64,000 nucleotides of DNA from Paraburkholderia sp. C35. Its GTDB lineage: Bacteria > Pseudomonadota > Gammaproteobacteria > Burkholderiales > Burkholderiaceae. The notes under the pieces are model-generated. The model did not search any database, was not told the origin of the DNA, and was given only the letters and a program-made list of their open reading frames with translations. Below are positions 8,515 to 17,686 of this stretch, piece after piece. Each line of letters begins with the position of its first letter. The stretch's first letter is position 1. The position numbers were made by a program, and so were the translations under genes. The stretch lies in NCBI RefSeq assembly GCF_003121405.1, contig NZ_QBUY01000024.1, positions 29,161-93,160 of the forward strand, written 5' to 3'.

Positions 8515-9825
8515 TTAACTCAATGTGCCGATGCACAGCACCGGCATGACACCCATTGCACCGTTTGCCACGGCAAGCCCGCCCGTTACCCCGATACCCT
8601 CGAACACAGTGGACAATTGCAGTTCGAGCATGAGGCGCGCCGCCAGCACGGAACGGAACGCCTTGGCGACTTCGAGCAGCCCCAAGCCGTTGTCACTCGT
8701 GACGGGCCGCGTGACGCGCACGCGGCTCGTGCGAAAGTGCGTGATAGGCGTCGCTGGCGTTTCACCGTCGGCGAACGTTGCAACGCCGTTCGCATCAACG
8801 GTGTAGTCCGTGACGGTTGCGGTTGCCCCTACGGGCGTCTCGATCAGCGGCGTCAGTTCGCCCGCTTCAAGCTGCGCGCCCCACAAATAGAACGAATCCC
8901 CCGCCGCGCCGGTGTCGGAGGTCGGATCAACGGTGAATTTCGCGCCGCCGATGGCCGTCGCGGGAAAGGTCGTGCTGATCGCAATACGATGCCAGCCGAC
9001 AGAGTCATCAAGCGTGATGGTCTGAAAGGCAAACTCGACGTCTGTACTGTCGCGCAGCCGCAAGGTGTAGTTGCCCGGCATCGCAGCGGCATACACGTAG
9101 GCCGAACCAGTGAATAGCCTGCCCGCCGCTGCAACGTCAGATTCAATCTGCGCCGCCCAGTCGTTTCCGACGGCGGTACGCGACACCTTCGCGGCCGTCT
9201 GTGTGCCATCCGGCGCGACCGTCGCATTGGAGGTGACGGTTGCGTTAGAAAGCGTCCATCCCGCGCCGTTGTTCGCGAGGTTGGAATTTTTGATGAGGTT
9301 CGTGCGTGCCGTCGGATAAAGCTGGCTTTCGCCGCGCCAGTCCGTCCGGTAGATCGTCGGCAGACCGTCCTCGCTGTTCGGGTCATACACCGCCTGCACG
9401 GACGGGCTCAGGTCGATCACGCTGCGCGGCGTGACGTCGGCCGGGTATTGGTCCGCCGTCGCAATCGGATGCCAAAGCGGCTCGACCTTCCATACATTCG
9501 GCCAGGTCGCCTGCAGATACTGTTTGAGAAAGATCATGCCCCGGCGCGGGTTGCGCGCGAGGGCCGCTTTCATGAGAAACGAGGTCCGCGTGTCATCGCG
9601 GCGGATGATCGGCAGGCCGTTGAGCTTGAGCACGCGCTCCATCAATTCGGTATCGCCGAGGTGCGGCATACCGTAGAGGTTCAACTGGCGTTCGCGCGGC
9701 CGGATGAGCGCGTTGTAGACGGACGTGAAAATCGCTTTCAGGTCCGATTCCAGTTGATCGTATTCCGCGCTGTTCGCAAGCGGTTGCAGCGCGGGCGCGT
9801 CGATGGGGATGAGGTTCGCCGCCAC
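8515..9825 (-). CDS. Baseplate/tail protein with inserted jelly-roll-like domain
   Basis: 436 residues, GTG start. It follows the baseplate J-like gene, where the tail protein I analogue lies in P2-type operons, and its first 150 residues (helical, YNALIRPRERQLNLYGMPHLG) fit a wedge role. Residues about 165-335 match the common phage lectin/carbohydrate-binding-like module: NLIKNSNLANNGAGWTLSN at the start, GSAYVYAAAMPG, then DSFYLWGAQLEAGELTPLIE. The last 100 residues return to an unrelated domain. Thus a tail protein with an insert that may bind glycans; binding is inference. Confidence 0.65.
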   Translation of the reverse strand: MAANLIPIDAPALQPLANSAEYDQLESDLKAIFTSVYNALIRPRERQLNLYGMPHLGDTELMERVLKLNGLPIIRRDDTRTSFLMKAALARNPRRGMIFLKQYLQATWPNVWKVEPLWHPIATADQYPADVTPRSVIDLSPSVQAVYDPNSEDGLPTIYRTDWRGESQLYPTARTNLIKNSNLANNGAGWTLSNATVTSNATVAPDGTQTAAKVSRTAVGNDWAAQIESDVAAAGRLFTGSAYVYAAAMPGNYTLRLRDSTDVEFAFQTITLDDSVGWHRIAISTTFPATAIGGAKFTVDPTSDTGAAGDSFYLWGAQLEAGELTPLIETPVGATATVTDYTVDANGVATFADGETPATPITHFRTSRVRVTRPVTSDNGLGLLEVAKAFRSVLAARLMLELQLSTVFEGIGVTGGLAVANGAMGVMPVLCIGTLS

Positions 9826-9826
9826 G

Positions 9827-11269
9827 TCAATGACTCCAGAGGCCGTCGTTGTACGTCGCCTGCGTCACGTTCACCGTGAGCGAGTCGTTGGTGACGTATC
9901 GGTATTGCTCAGGCTTGGGCGCGGCCTGCGCCGGAACAAGGATCTGCACGTCGCTGCCGTCATCCTGCAGCGCGACAATGCCGTCCGTCGTGTTCGTGAG
10001 CGCGGTATTCACTTTCTTGCTGGAAAGCGTCAGCATGCCGCGCTTGGTCGCGGCAGAGCCCTTGCCGTACAGCGCGAGCACCTTGGACCGGATTTGCGCC
10101 TCAACGTCGGCCGTGTCGTGCACGACGGACACCTGCGCATCGATCGTCATCGGCAGAGGCGTATCGACCTCATCAACGAACTTGACCCAGTACGAATCGT
10201 CGGCCGCCGCGATCACCTTTTTAATCTGCGTCTGCATCCACGTTGGATCACTGCCGTCCGACGTCGCGAACGCAACGAACATGCGGTTGATGTTGTTGAC
10301 GCTGCCACCGCGCACGCTTTCCTCGATCTGCTCATTCCAGACGGACAGAAAGTCGAGGTTGTTCAGGTTGCGGCGGATAAGCGCATCAAAGTTGCCGAGA
10401 AAGACAGCCGACGAATCGTATTGCGGCGGCACGCTCGCCCACTCGCGCAGCGTCTCGATATCAATCGGGTCCATACCCGGATTGACGACGGCCGTCATTG
10501 CGAACGTGGCCTGCCGGTCGTGCGAATCGACCGTCGATTCGAACGTGAAAACGGAGTTCACGTCCACCGCGAGCTTGCCGTAGGTTTCCTCAACGACGAA
10601 GTCGATCACGGTGCCGTTCGCCGGTTGCACGCCGAACGTGTTGGCCCACCCGAACTTGACCCATAGCTGGCGCAGTTCATCCGTCTCGATGATGTAGCCG
10701 GGATCACCCGCGAGCAGGTTGGCGAACTCAGGCGTGTATGGGAACAGCACGCCGCCCACGCTCACGCGCAGGCCGCTGATCTGCTGTTCGGTGTCCGTGT
10801 TCGGCGTGATCTGCACCGGGTAGAAGGGCGCGGAGCCCGACACCGTATGCGTGAGAGGTCGCTCAGTCACCTGTTTGACGGTCACTGGTGCCGTGCCGCC
10901 TGCAGGGATGATCGCGGCCGACTCAGCGACGTAGACGCGGCCATAGGAGTCGAGAAAGCGGCGGCCGGTCACCACGTTGAGCGCCACGACGTCCGGGTTC
11001 TTACCCGTCAGCACGGCTCGCGGCGGCACCGCGAACGGAAGGATGCCCTTCAATGCGGCATCCGCGAGCACGGTCGTATCGCGGGTTTTGCTGAACGCCT
11101 CAGTGCTCTCAACATCGATCTGAGACGACACCATAGCAAGCATGGTTGCAATCGAAGACAGTTGCATGAGCAGGCGCGGGTCGTTCGCCTGAAAGTACAG
11201 GGCGGCGGTCGGGTAGTCCTGTGCGGCGGCCTGTACGGCGGTCCAGAAGTCGTCGCGGGTCAAAGCCAT
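9827..11269 (-). CDS. Baseplate J-like protein
   Basis: 480 residues. The N-terminal third has the gpJ/gp47-like pattern: helical start (MLAMVSSQIDVESTEAFSKTRD), then LKGILPFAVPPRA, GRRFLDSYGRVYVAESAAIIPAGGTAPVTVKQ. The middle has the beta-rich part and the C-terminus the vertex-like region. Homologues form the outer wedge of contractile-tail baseplates. Immediately downstream of the gp25/W-like gene, as expected. Confidence 0.8.
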   Translation of the reverse strand: MALTRDDFWTAVQAAAQDYPTAALYFQANDPRLLMQLSSIATMLAMVSSQIDVESTEAFSKTRDTTVLADAALKGILPFAVPPRAVLTGKNPDVVALNVVTGRRFLDSYGRVYVAESAAIIPAGGTAPVTVKQVTERPLTHTVSGSAPFYPVQITPNTDTEQQISGLRVSVGGVLFPYTPEFANLLAGDPGYIIETDELRQLWVKFGWANTFGVQPANGTVIDFVVEETYGKLAVDVNSVFTFESTVDSHDRQATFAMTAVVNPGMDPIDIETLREWASVPPQYDSSAVFLGNFDALIRRNLNNLDFLSVWNEQIEESVRGGSVNNINRMFVAFATSDGSDPTWMQTQIKKVIAAADDSYWVKFVDEVDTPLPMTIDAQVSVVHDTADVEAQIRSKVLALYGKGSAATKRGMLTLSSKKVNTALTNTTDGIVALQDDGSDVQILVPAQAAPKPEQYRYVTNDSLTVNVTQATYNDGLWSH

Positions 11270-11569
11270 TTAGTTGTCGCTCCCATTCGGTACGGGCACA
11301 AATTCGCCCGCGACCTCGATGTACAGATTGCGCTTGTCCGGCCCGGTGTCTTCGGCGTAGATATTGACGCTGCCACGCGGCAGCGCGGCAATAAGCGGCA
11401 CGTCGTTGCGCAGCTTGGCGATAGTCGCGTCAGCGAGGCCCGCTGCGAGCGGGGTTTGCAACATGTCGGTCACGATCTGGCCGTAATCGCTCCCCAAATA
11501 GCCATTGAGGGGCGTCGAAAGCCAGTGCGTCGTCATATCAACGAGGTCGGATGCGGGGATTTTTGCCAT
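11270..11569 (-). CDS. Baseplate wedge (gp25/W-like) protein
   Basis: 99 residues; first gene of the baseplate operon and adjacent to the J-like gene, with its stop next to that start. The segment LSTPLNGYLGSDYGQIVTDMLQTPLAAGLADATIAKL resembles gp25/W family members in size and in the short helical core. Confidence is limited because the family motif is weak. Confidence 0.55.
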   Translation of the reverse strand: MAKIPASDLVDMTTHWLSTPLNGYLGSDYGQIVTDMLQTPLAAGLADATIAKLRNDVPLIAALPRGSVNIYAEDTGPDKRNLYIEVAGEFVPVPNGSDN

Positions 11570-11598
11570 ACGTGAATGCTACGGCCGCCCCGTCACAT

Positions 11599-11681
11599 AT
11601 AGACGTGTCGTTTTCCTACCGGCGAGAAACTGTAAAAATATAGATATGTCTATTGCCATAGTTGCGCTTGGTCATTAATAT
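11599..11681 (+). promoter_or_regulatory. Early promoter with repressor operator between divergent operons
   Basis: Forward promoter: -35 TTGCCA at 11653-11658, 17-nt spacer, -10 TAATAT at 11676-11681. The palindrome ATAGATATGTCTAT at 11640-11653 touches the -35, and a half-conserved copy ATAGACGTGTCGTT lies at 11599-11612. The same placement is seen at 17687. GTAGGAAAAC on the minus strand (11608-11617) precedes the baseplate operon. Confidence 0.65.
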
Positions 11682-11706
11682 GTCGATATTCCGATACGGG
11701 GAAGCG

Positions 11707-11907
11707 ATGACCACCACGCGATACCTTTGCAGCGTCTGCAGCACGCCACACAAGCGGCAGCATCATGCCGTCGAGTGCTGCTCGACGGGCAAGGAATTGA
11801 CGGCGGATGAGCTGGAGTCGATAGGCCAAACGCGGCTTTTTGACGACGGCCCGCCGCCCGCGCGCCCTGTAGCGGTCGAGCCGGACGGACAGACGCTGCT
11901 TTTCTGA
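11707..11907 (+). CDS. Small Cys/His-rich protein
   Basis: 66 residues from ATG 11707, preceded by GGGGAAGCG; upstream in-frame starts at 11662 and 11680 fall in the promoter. Contains CSVC near residue 8, followed by HKRQHHAVECC, suggesting a small zinc-binding fold. First gene of the early forward operon. Function unknown. Confidence 0.6.
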   Translation: MTTTRYLCSVCSTPHKRQHHAVECCSTGKELTADELESIGQTRLFDDGPPPARPVAVEPDGQTLLF

Positions 11908-11974
11908 TCCGAACGGGTTTCACACGCGGCCCTCAATTTCATTTGATGAGGACTACCAATAAGACGGGGCAACA

Positions 11975-12145
11975 ATGGCAGCGCACAAGACAGACGCGGT
12001 CAAGGTTGCCGTTGCGCTGGTCGTAAAGGGCAGAGTCCCGACGGCTTATGCGGCGGCAAAGCAGACCGGCGTATCGGCGTCCTCGATACACCGTGATCCG
12101 ACATACCAGGCATGGAAGAAAGCAAAGGGGCAGGGCAAGCAATGA
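11975..12145 (+). CDS. Small HTH-like protein, 56 aa
   Basis: Short basic ORF. Residues about 15-42 (VVKGRVPTAYAAAKQTGVSASSIHR) read like a homeodomain-type helix-turn-helix of the kind used by phage and transposon proteins. Its TGA overlaps the next ATG (ATGA). Preceded by AAGACGGGG. Confidence 0.6.
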   Translation: MAAHKTDAVKVAVALVVKGRVPTAYAAAKQTGVSASSIHRDPTYQAWKKAKGQGKQ

Positions 12146-12528
12146 ACACGATGACGCTCGAACAGTTTCACGCAGCACTCAAGGCGCAAGGCGTCAAGTC
12201 GCACATTGACTTCGCGTTCGTTTGCCCGATGTGCAAAACGGTCCAGTCCGGGCGCGACCTGATCGCGGCGGGCGCGGGTGCGGATTTCGCCAAGGTCGAT
12301 AAGTATCTGGCTTTCTCGTGCTACGGCCGCTTTACCGGCGCGGGATCGTCGCGCAAAGAGCCGGACGGCAATCCCTGCGATTGGTCACTTGGCGGCCTGT
12401 TCCAGTTTCACGAACTGGAGGTTGTGACGCCCGACGGCGCGAAGAACCCGCGCTTTGCGCTTGCCACGCCTGAGCAGGCGCAGGCACACGCAGCAAAGCA
12501 CGCGGCAGAGGCGCAGGTGACCCAATGA
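12142..12528 (+). CDS. Zinc-binding-type phage hypothetical protein
   Basis: 128 residues with CPMC near residue 30 and further Cys at FSCYGRF and GNPCDW, a set that could bind one zinc. The rest resembles a common small phage protein of unknown function. Start at 12142 is chosen for the ATGA coupling with the previous gene rather than 12112. Confidence 0.7.
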   Translation: MNTMTLEQFHAALKAQGVKSHIDFAFVCPMCKTVQSGRDLIAAGAGADFAKVDKYLAFSCYGRFTGAGSSRKEPDGNPCDWSLGGLFQFHELEVVTPDGAKNPRFALATPEQAQAHAAKHAAEAQVTQ

Positions 12529-13103
12529 GCACGCAGGCAACGCCGTATCAGATAGAACTGTTGCAGCACACACTAGGGCTCTCTGGCAAGACGCGCGGCA
12601 ATCACACGCCGCACCGCAATCACTTCGTGGCGGGCAACGGGCACCACGACATGAAGCACCTCGAAGCGCTTGAGGGCTTGGGCCTGATGGAACGCCGCCC
12701 GTCGCCGGGTTTTCTCGTGGACGGTGACATTGTGTTTGCCGCGACCGATATCGGCCGCTCGACAGCGCTTGCGGCTCTGCCGGAACCCAAGCCGCGCACG
12801 AAGTATGAGGATTACCTCGATGCCGACGGTTGCGCCGGACGCAATTTCGGCGAGTTTCTTTGCGGCGGCCGTCTGCCTGAATATGAGTCTCGACAGGCGT
12901 ATGGCAACGCCCCGCGCGACCGCAGGGGTTATGAATACCGCATGTTCCGCCGTACCGCGTGGATTGGTCACTGGTCGAGCGTTCGTGAGGTAGAGGGCGA
13001 CTGGTGCAAGACGATGAAAGAGGCGAAGGCAAGCTACAAGGCCGCGCTCAAACGTCATCACGAAAAGCTGCGCGCCGCACAGAAGCGGAGGCCCGCGCAA
13101 TGA
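12525..13103 (+). CDS. Hypothetical protein, 192 aa
   Basis: N-terminal 90 residues look like a winged-helix-type module (helical start, DMKHLEALEGLGLMERRPSPG, then VFAATDIGRSTAL), as in proteins that pair a short HTH with an unrelated C-terminus. The C-terminal part is basic and helical. Function unknown; ATGA-coupled on both sides. Confidence 0.65.
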   Translation: MSTQATPYQIELLQHTLGLSGKTRGNHTPHRNHFVAGNGHHDMKHLEALEGLGLMERRPSPGFLVDGDIVFAATDIGRSTALAALPEPKPRTKYEDYLDADGCAGRNFGEFLCGGRLPEYESRQAYGNAPRDRRGYEYRMFRRTAWIGHWSSVREVEGDWCKTMKEAKASYKAALKRHHEKLRAAQKRRPAQ

Positions 13104-13765
13104 TTTTCAATATGTTCGGGCACGAGCAAATCGAACTGCTCTCGTTCACCCATGTGGCTATCCGCGCGCCGCGCGCCGACGTTATCGGCGAGGTCGTGAT
13201 GGCGGAAAAGTGGCAAGAGTACATGCAGCGCTTGGCCCCGTCGATTCACGACGAATGCGACGAATACGGCTTCCGCTCGCTGATGGCCTCATTCCCGTTT
13301 CCGCTTACGCAACGTCTCGCGACCGTCGCGGCGTCGTTCATTCAGTGGCTTGGCACGAACTGCGGCCGGTGCTTCCTTGGCGACGCTGAAAAGGCGGCGA
13401 AGGCACTGGACAACCGGCACGACGCCTACGCGGCCGCCTGGGCACTCGAAAACGTGCGGCACCTTGGGATCAATGGCGGCGTGCGCACCATCGAGGCCGC
13501 GCTCGCACCTAAGGACCATTACCAATACGGCGCGTTGAAACGTCTGCCGGACCTCACCGAACAGGACTATGAGGCCGTCGAGCACGTTGTGCTCTGGCTT
13601 GGCATGAGGGAAGGCAAGGCGTTCATCGCGGAATGCGAGCGCGAGATTACCCAACGTCTCGACGCTCAACGGCATGCGCGCATCGCAGAGTGGCGCAAGC
13701 AAAACACCGTCGCCCACCTGCGCGAAAAGACGAAGCTGGTCAACAAACGGGATGAATGGCGATGA
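13100..13765 (+). CDS. Hypothetical protein, 221 aa
   Basis: Start at ATG 13100, overlapping the previous TGA. Largely helical soluble protein with a charged C-terminal tail; no motif recognised. Coupled upstream and downstream by ATGA overlaps. Confidence 0.65.
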   Translation: MIFNMFGHEQIELLSFTHVAIRAPRADVIGEVVMAEKWQEYMQRLAPSIHDECDEYGFRSLMASFPFPLTQRLATVAASFIQWLGTNCGRCFLGDAEKAAKALDNRHDAYAAAWALENVRHLGINGGVRTIEAALAPKDHYQYGALKRLPDLTEQDYEAVEHVVLWLGMREGKAFIAECEREITQRLDAQRHARIAEWRKQNTVAHLREKTKLVNKRDEWR

Positions 13766-14118
13766 ATTTCGACCTCAAAAAGCCGTGCGCGCAATGCCCG
13801 TTTCGCACTGACGTCGAGCCGTATCTGCGCACCGAACGCGTCGAAGAACTGTGCGATGCCATCGTGCGCCACGACAAGACGTTTCAGTGTCACAAGACGC
13901 TCACGCACGACGATGAAGGCCGCGCGCTGCCGACGGACAAGGATCAGCACTGTGCGGGCGCACTCATCATGCTCGAACACATGCGGCGGCCCAATCAGAT
14001 GATGCGCATTGCGTACCGCCTTGGGTTTTACGACAAACGCAAGCTGGACATGAGCGCGCCGGTGTACATGCAGGCCCGCGACATGATCGACGCTCACGCG
14101 GCCCACAACGGAGACTGA
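13762..14118 (+). CDS. DUF6283-like CxxC protein
   Basis: 118 residues starting KPCAQCPFR, with further Cys/His at FQCHKT and HCAGAL. This resembles a widespread phage family (DUF6283 type) of small putative zinc proteins of unknown role. The inner ATG at 13762 overlaps the previous stop and is preferred to 13756. Confidence 0.65.
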   Translation: MNFDLKKPCAQCPFRTDVEPYLRTERVEELCDAIVRHDKTFQCHKTLTHDDEGRALPTDKDQHCAGALIMLEHMRRPNQMMRIAYRLGFYDKRKLDMSAPVYMQARDMIDAHAAHNGD

Positions 14119-14122
14119 CCGC

Positions 14123-14758
14123 ATGACAAACCGCACGCGCGACCTCGTACAGATGGCAAAGGCCGTCGGGCTGGACGTGATTAAGCATTACCAGAAAGAC
14201 TCACGCATCTTTGTTGATACCCGCGCAGCGAACGGCGTCACGCGCGCTTTCAACATCACGAAGTCACCCAACGACATACGCGGCGACGTGAACGAGAGAG
14301 CGCGAATGAAGCGATTCGTAAATGAGAACCCGGCACCGACCGCGCCGACACCTGAAACCCCTAAACGCAAAACGCTCACCGTGAAGAAAGCAGACAGCAC
14401 ACCTATCTCGCCCGATGCAGCACCGGCACCCGCTGCCGCTCCCGTCTCGACGGCCGCGCAGGAACTGACGCAAAAAGAGTTTTACCGGCTCTGCTCTTTC
14501 GTTGAGCAAGGCGAAGGCCCGGCCCAGTATTCGAGCCTTGAAGCCTACGCGATGCGCGTTTCGGGCGTTATGGGGCAGACCGTCAGCGAGGACGCTATTC
14601 GCGAGGCAATGGACGTCACCGGAACCGCGACACCTGATCGCTGGTTGCCCACGCTCGACCCGTCGGCCGTGCTCATCAAGGAAATGCACGCATTGATCGA
14701 ATCCCTTGGACACAAGCCGTCGGCCGACTTCAAACGCCTGTTTGCTAGCGTCGCTTAA
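14123..14758 (+). CDS. Hypothetical protein, 211 aa
   Basis: Three parts: a basic alpha/beta N-terminus (about 1-65), a Pro/Ala-rich linker (about 66-115), and a helical C-terminal domain (about 116-211). No family recognised. The linker suggests two independently folded domains. Confidence 0.65.
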   Translation: MTNRTRDLVQMAKAVGLDVIKHYQKDSRIFVDTRAANGVTRAFNITKSPNDIRGDVNERARMKRFVNENPAPTAPTPETPKRKTLTVKKADSTPISPDAAPAPAAAPVSTAAQELTQKEFYRLCSFVEQGEGPAQYSSLEAYAMRVSGVMGQTVSEDAIREAMDVTGTATPDRWLPTLDPSAVLIKEMHALIESLGHKPSADFKRLFASVA

Positions 14759-14784
14759 CCCTCTCACTCATCACCACACACACC

Positions 14785-15786
14785 ATGACTCAACTTCGCA
14801 TCAAGCGTCTGCACCCGGACGCACAAATCCCCCAGTTCGCCACGGCGGGCGCGGCCTGTATCGACCTGCACGCCATCGAGGCGGATTCGTTTAAGCCGCA
14901 CCCGACGGACATGCACGCGTGCATTTTCCGCACCGGGCTCGCGGTCGAAATCCCGTCCGGCTATGTGCTCAAAATCTACTCGCGCAGCGGGCAGGGTTTC
15001 AAGGACGCGGTACGCCTCTCGAACTGTGTCGGCGTGATCGACAGCGACTATCGCGGCGAAATTATGGTGAGCCTGCGCGCCGACGGTGACGACAGCAAGG
15101 CTGTCTACAAGGTCCGCGACGGTGACCGCATCGCTCAGGCAATGCTGGAATATGCGCCGCCGTTCGAGATTATCGAAGTCGGCGAACTTTCGGAAACGGC
15201 GCGCGGCGCGGGCGGCTTTGGCTCGACCGGCAAGGGCGCAGTTCCCGAAAACGATGTTCTGGCCGGTGACGACTGCGCGGACATGCTGCGCGGTACGCCT
15301 TACGAGGCGAGCATGGAAGCGCTCGCGCTCGCTCAGAAGTGGGAGAAACGCGGCGTGATCGTGACTATCGGGCGCACGAAAGACCATGTGAACGGCGGTG
15401 ATCGCCCGCATGCGCAGGCGTGCCCGAAGGGCTCGAAGTTTCACGCCGAGCTACCGCTGACGAAAAGCCCGGAGGCGTCTGATGGCGCATGGCCGACGGC
15501 CGCCGCTGTCCCGGCACAGACGGCCGTGCTTGACATGGTGCAGTACACCCGCGACGACGAGAGCATTCAAACCGCGCTGATGCTGGTCGGCGATATCAAA
15601 GAGGTGCCGCTCGACGTGATCGCAACGTGGACGCTTGAGCAGTGCATTCAGGTACACGACTGGGCGCTTGCCGTGCACATGCAGGCATCGGACAACGATG
15701 ATGTTGTTGTGCCGCCGCGCCCGGCCGTGCTCGACGCCTACGAAATGACCGACGAAGAACGTTGCGACTCTTACAGGATCGTCTGA
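14785..15786 (+). CDS. dut: dUTPase fused to an unknown C-terminal domain
   Basis: Residues 1-150 are a trimeric dUTPase: motif I AAGACIDLHA-like (20-30), II YSRSGQGF (65-72), III GVIDSDYRGE with catalytic Asp86 (83-92), IV GDRIAQAML (113-121), V RGAGGFGSTG (140-149). It hydrolyses dUTP to dUMP and PPi, limiting uracil in phage DNA. The remaining about 180 residues are not part of usual dUTPases (about 150 aa) and contain a segment with repeated acidic patches; function unknown. Phage dUTPases with extra domains can also act as signalling or anti-defence proteins. Confidence 0.92.
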   Translation: MTQLRIKRLHPDAQIPQFATAGAACIDLHAIEADSFKPHPTDMHACIFRTGLAVEIPSGYVLKIYSRSGQGFKDAVRLSNCVGVIDSDYRGEIMVSLRADGDDSKAVYKVRDGDRIAQAMLEYAPPFEIIEVGELSETARGAGGFGSTGKGAVPENDVLAGDDCADMLRGTPYEASMEALALAQKWEKRGVIVTIGRTKDHVNGGDRPHAQACPKGSKFHAELPLTKSPEASDGAWPTAAAVPAQTAVLDMVQYTRDDESIQTALMLVGDIKEVPLDVIATWTLEQCIQVHDWALAVHMQASDNDDVVVPPRPAVLDAYEMTDEERCDSYRIV

Positions 15787-15787
15787 C

Positions 15788-16369
15788 ATGAGCGCGCCGG
15801 ATATAAAGAAGCCCCTGCGCGCGTACACCGTCCACGACGGTGACGACGGCTATACCGTGGTGTTCGGGCGCACCAATGGGGCGGCGCGCGCCAGAGGCGC
15901 AAACGAACTCAATTGCGGGTTCGAGGACGTCGAGTATTGCTGGCGCGCGCCAGAGTTCGATGAGTACGCACCCGGCCCGGTGCCGTCGCAAGCGCAAATC
16001 GAGGCGGGCAACTGGCGATTCGAGTGCATGGAGTGCACAGACTGGGTCGATGATGAGACGCCTGAGCCCGTCTACCTTGGACAGTTCGTGTTCTGCTGCA
16101 AAGAGTGTCACGCGTACTACCAACGCGACAAGCGCGATCAGGCCGATTTCGAAGACATGGCCTGCGAGCTTCTGGCGGCCCGCTATCCGGGCGCGGTGTT
16201 GCACCACGTCGCTCGCGTCAAGAGCGATGAGCGCATGCCTATCGAGCTTCACTTCACGTTTCCGGGCGGCCAGTATTCGGTGCACTGGATCAGCGGCGAA
16301 TCGACTGCCTCTGTCCATCCCGACGATGTTGACGCCTTTGTTTCCCTATACCGCAAGAGCAAACAATGA
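15788..16369 (+). CDS. Hypothetical protein with Cys pairs
   Basis: 193 residues; FECMEC and FCCKEC (about residues 79-105) form a plausible zinc ribbon in the middle. N-terminal part is beta-rich, the C-terminal part alpha/beta. Two bases separate it from the dUTPase stop. Function unknown. Confidence 0.65.
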   Translation: MSAPDIKKPLRAYTVHDGDDGYTVVFGRTNGAARARGANELNCGFEDVEYCWRAPEFDEYAPGPVPSQAQIEAGNWRFECMECTDWVDDETPEPVYLGQFVFCCKECHAYYQRDKRDQADFEDMACELLAARYPGAVLHHVARVKSDERMPIELHFTFPGGQYSVHWISGESTASVHPDDVDAFVSLYRKSKQ

Positions 16370-17673
16370 AAATCAAATTCTGCGACACCAATGCCAACGT
16401 TGCGAACGCGCTGCACACCATTTTCGCAGGCGTGCCCGATGTGACCGTGATGAACGGCAACATTCTGACGCTCACCGGCGATGCCATCGTGAGCCCGGCC
16501 AACAGTTTCGGCCGGATGGATGGCGGCATCGACGCGGCGTATGTCCGCCAGTTCGGTATCGAGATTCAGCGGCGCGTGCAGGCCGCTATCGGAACCTTCT
16601 ATGACGATGGCCTGCCCGTCGGCGAGGCCATCACGGTAAAGACCGGCCATGCCAAAGTGCCGCTTCTGATCGCCGCACCGACCATGCGCGTACCTGGCAT
16701 CGTTAGCGGCACGGATCACGCCTATCAGGCGATGCGCGCGGCACTCAGGCAGGCGCGGCAGCACAACGTCAAGACGCTGCTCTGTCCGGGCCTGTGCACG
16801 CTCACCGGCCGTATGGACCCGTATGAGGCGGCATCGCAGATGCACCGCGCCTATGTCGAGTTCAAGGCGAACGGGCATATCAACATCGAGGCGAAAGACC
16901 TCGCCGACTGGCTCACGAGCTTTCTGCAGAATCACGCGAATCTCACGCAACTGCCTGCACTCATCACCGCCGAGCGCGCCCTGAGCGTGGTGCCGCGTGA
17001 AAACCTCGAAAACGTCACGGCGATGATGCTCGAACAGATTCACCGCCGTCTGACGACTTTCGAGCGCGAACCGGCCGCGCGTGCGCTCGCGCTGATCGCC
17101 GACGCATTGGGTATGGGCTCGCTCACGCGCACGCCCGACAACGTCGCACAGGGCGTAATGATGGCGCGCGATCACGCCGAGCGCATGCTCACATACCTGC
17201 GTATGAGCATGGATCATTTCGGCATCGAGGCGGGCGACGAATGCGAACTGCCTGAGGCAATCCGCAAGCTGAAGTCGCTCGCGGGCAAAGGCGCACTAAC
17301 GGCAGAGCATGACACGCTGGAAAACGCCGCGCGCTCGATCACCCGGCATTACAGCGAGCAGTGGGCAGCCGAATCGGACCCGGAAGGTAAGGGCGTTCGT
17401 GTCGGCACGCGTCACGAGGACGACTCGCTTAACGAGTTCATTCACGTCTACGTCTCGAATTACTCGATGGATGAGGCCGACGATTACGCGCTGGCGCAAT
17501 ACATCACGCTCGTGCGTCCGGCCAACATCGCCGCCATGTTCGATCTGATCCGCGAGCAGGCGAATACGATCAAGTTGCGCGATAAGGAACTGGAGATTTA
17601 CAGGGCGGCGGCGAGCAGCGCAGCGGAAATGCTCGTGCCGGGCGGCGCGTTGCTCGAATCCGCCGCGATTTAA
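16366..17673 (+). CDS. Macro-domain protein with long C-terminal extension
   Basis: 435 residues. Residues about 25-165 have macro-domain features: GNI (31-33), DAIVSPANSFG with Asn46, the GGID loop (53-56), and a later PGLCTLTGRM loop. Macro domains bind or hydrolyse ADP-ribose adducts, and phage copies are thought to counter NAD-based or ADP-ribosylating defence. The roughly 260-residue remainder is helical and unrecognised; its C-terminal end contains a coiled-coil-like segment. Last gene of the operon that begins at 11707. Confidence 0.8.
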   Translation: MKIKFCDTNANVANALHTIFAGVPDVTVMNGNILTLTGDAIVSPANSFGRMDGGIDAAYVRQFGIEIQRRVQAAIGTFYDDGLPVGEAITVKTGHAKVPLLIAAPTMRVPGIVSGTDHAYQAMRAALRQARQHNVKTLLCPGLCTLTGRMDPYEAASQMHRAYVEFKANGHINIEAKDLADWLTSFLQNHANLTQLPALITAERALSVVPRENLENVTAMMLEQIHRRLTTFEREPAARALALIADALGMGSLTRTPDNVAQGVMMARDHAERMLTYLRMSMDHFGIEAGDECELPEAIRKLKSLAGKGALTAEHDTLENAARSITRHYSEQWAAESDPEGKGVRVGTRHEDDSLNEFIHVYVSNYSMDEADDYALAQYITLVRPANIAAMFDLIREQANTIKLRDKELEIYRAAASSAAEMLVPGGALLESAAI

Positions 17674-17686
17674 TTCGCCCACACCC

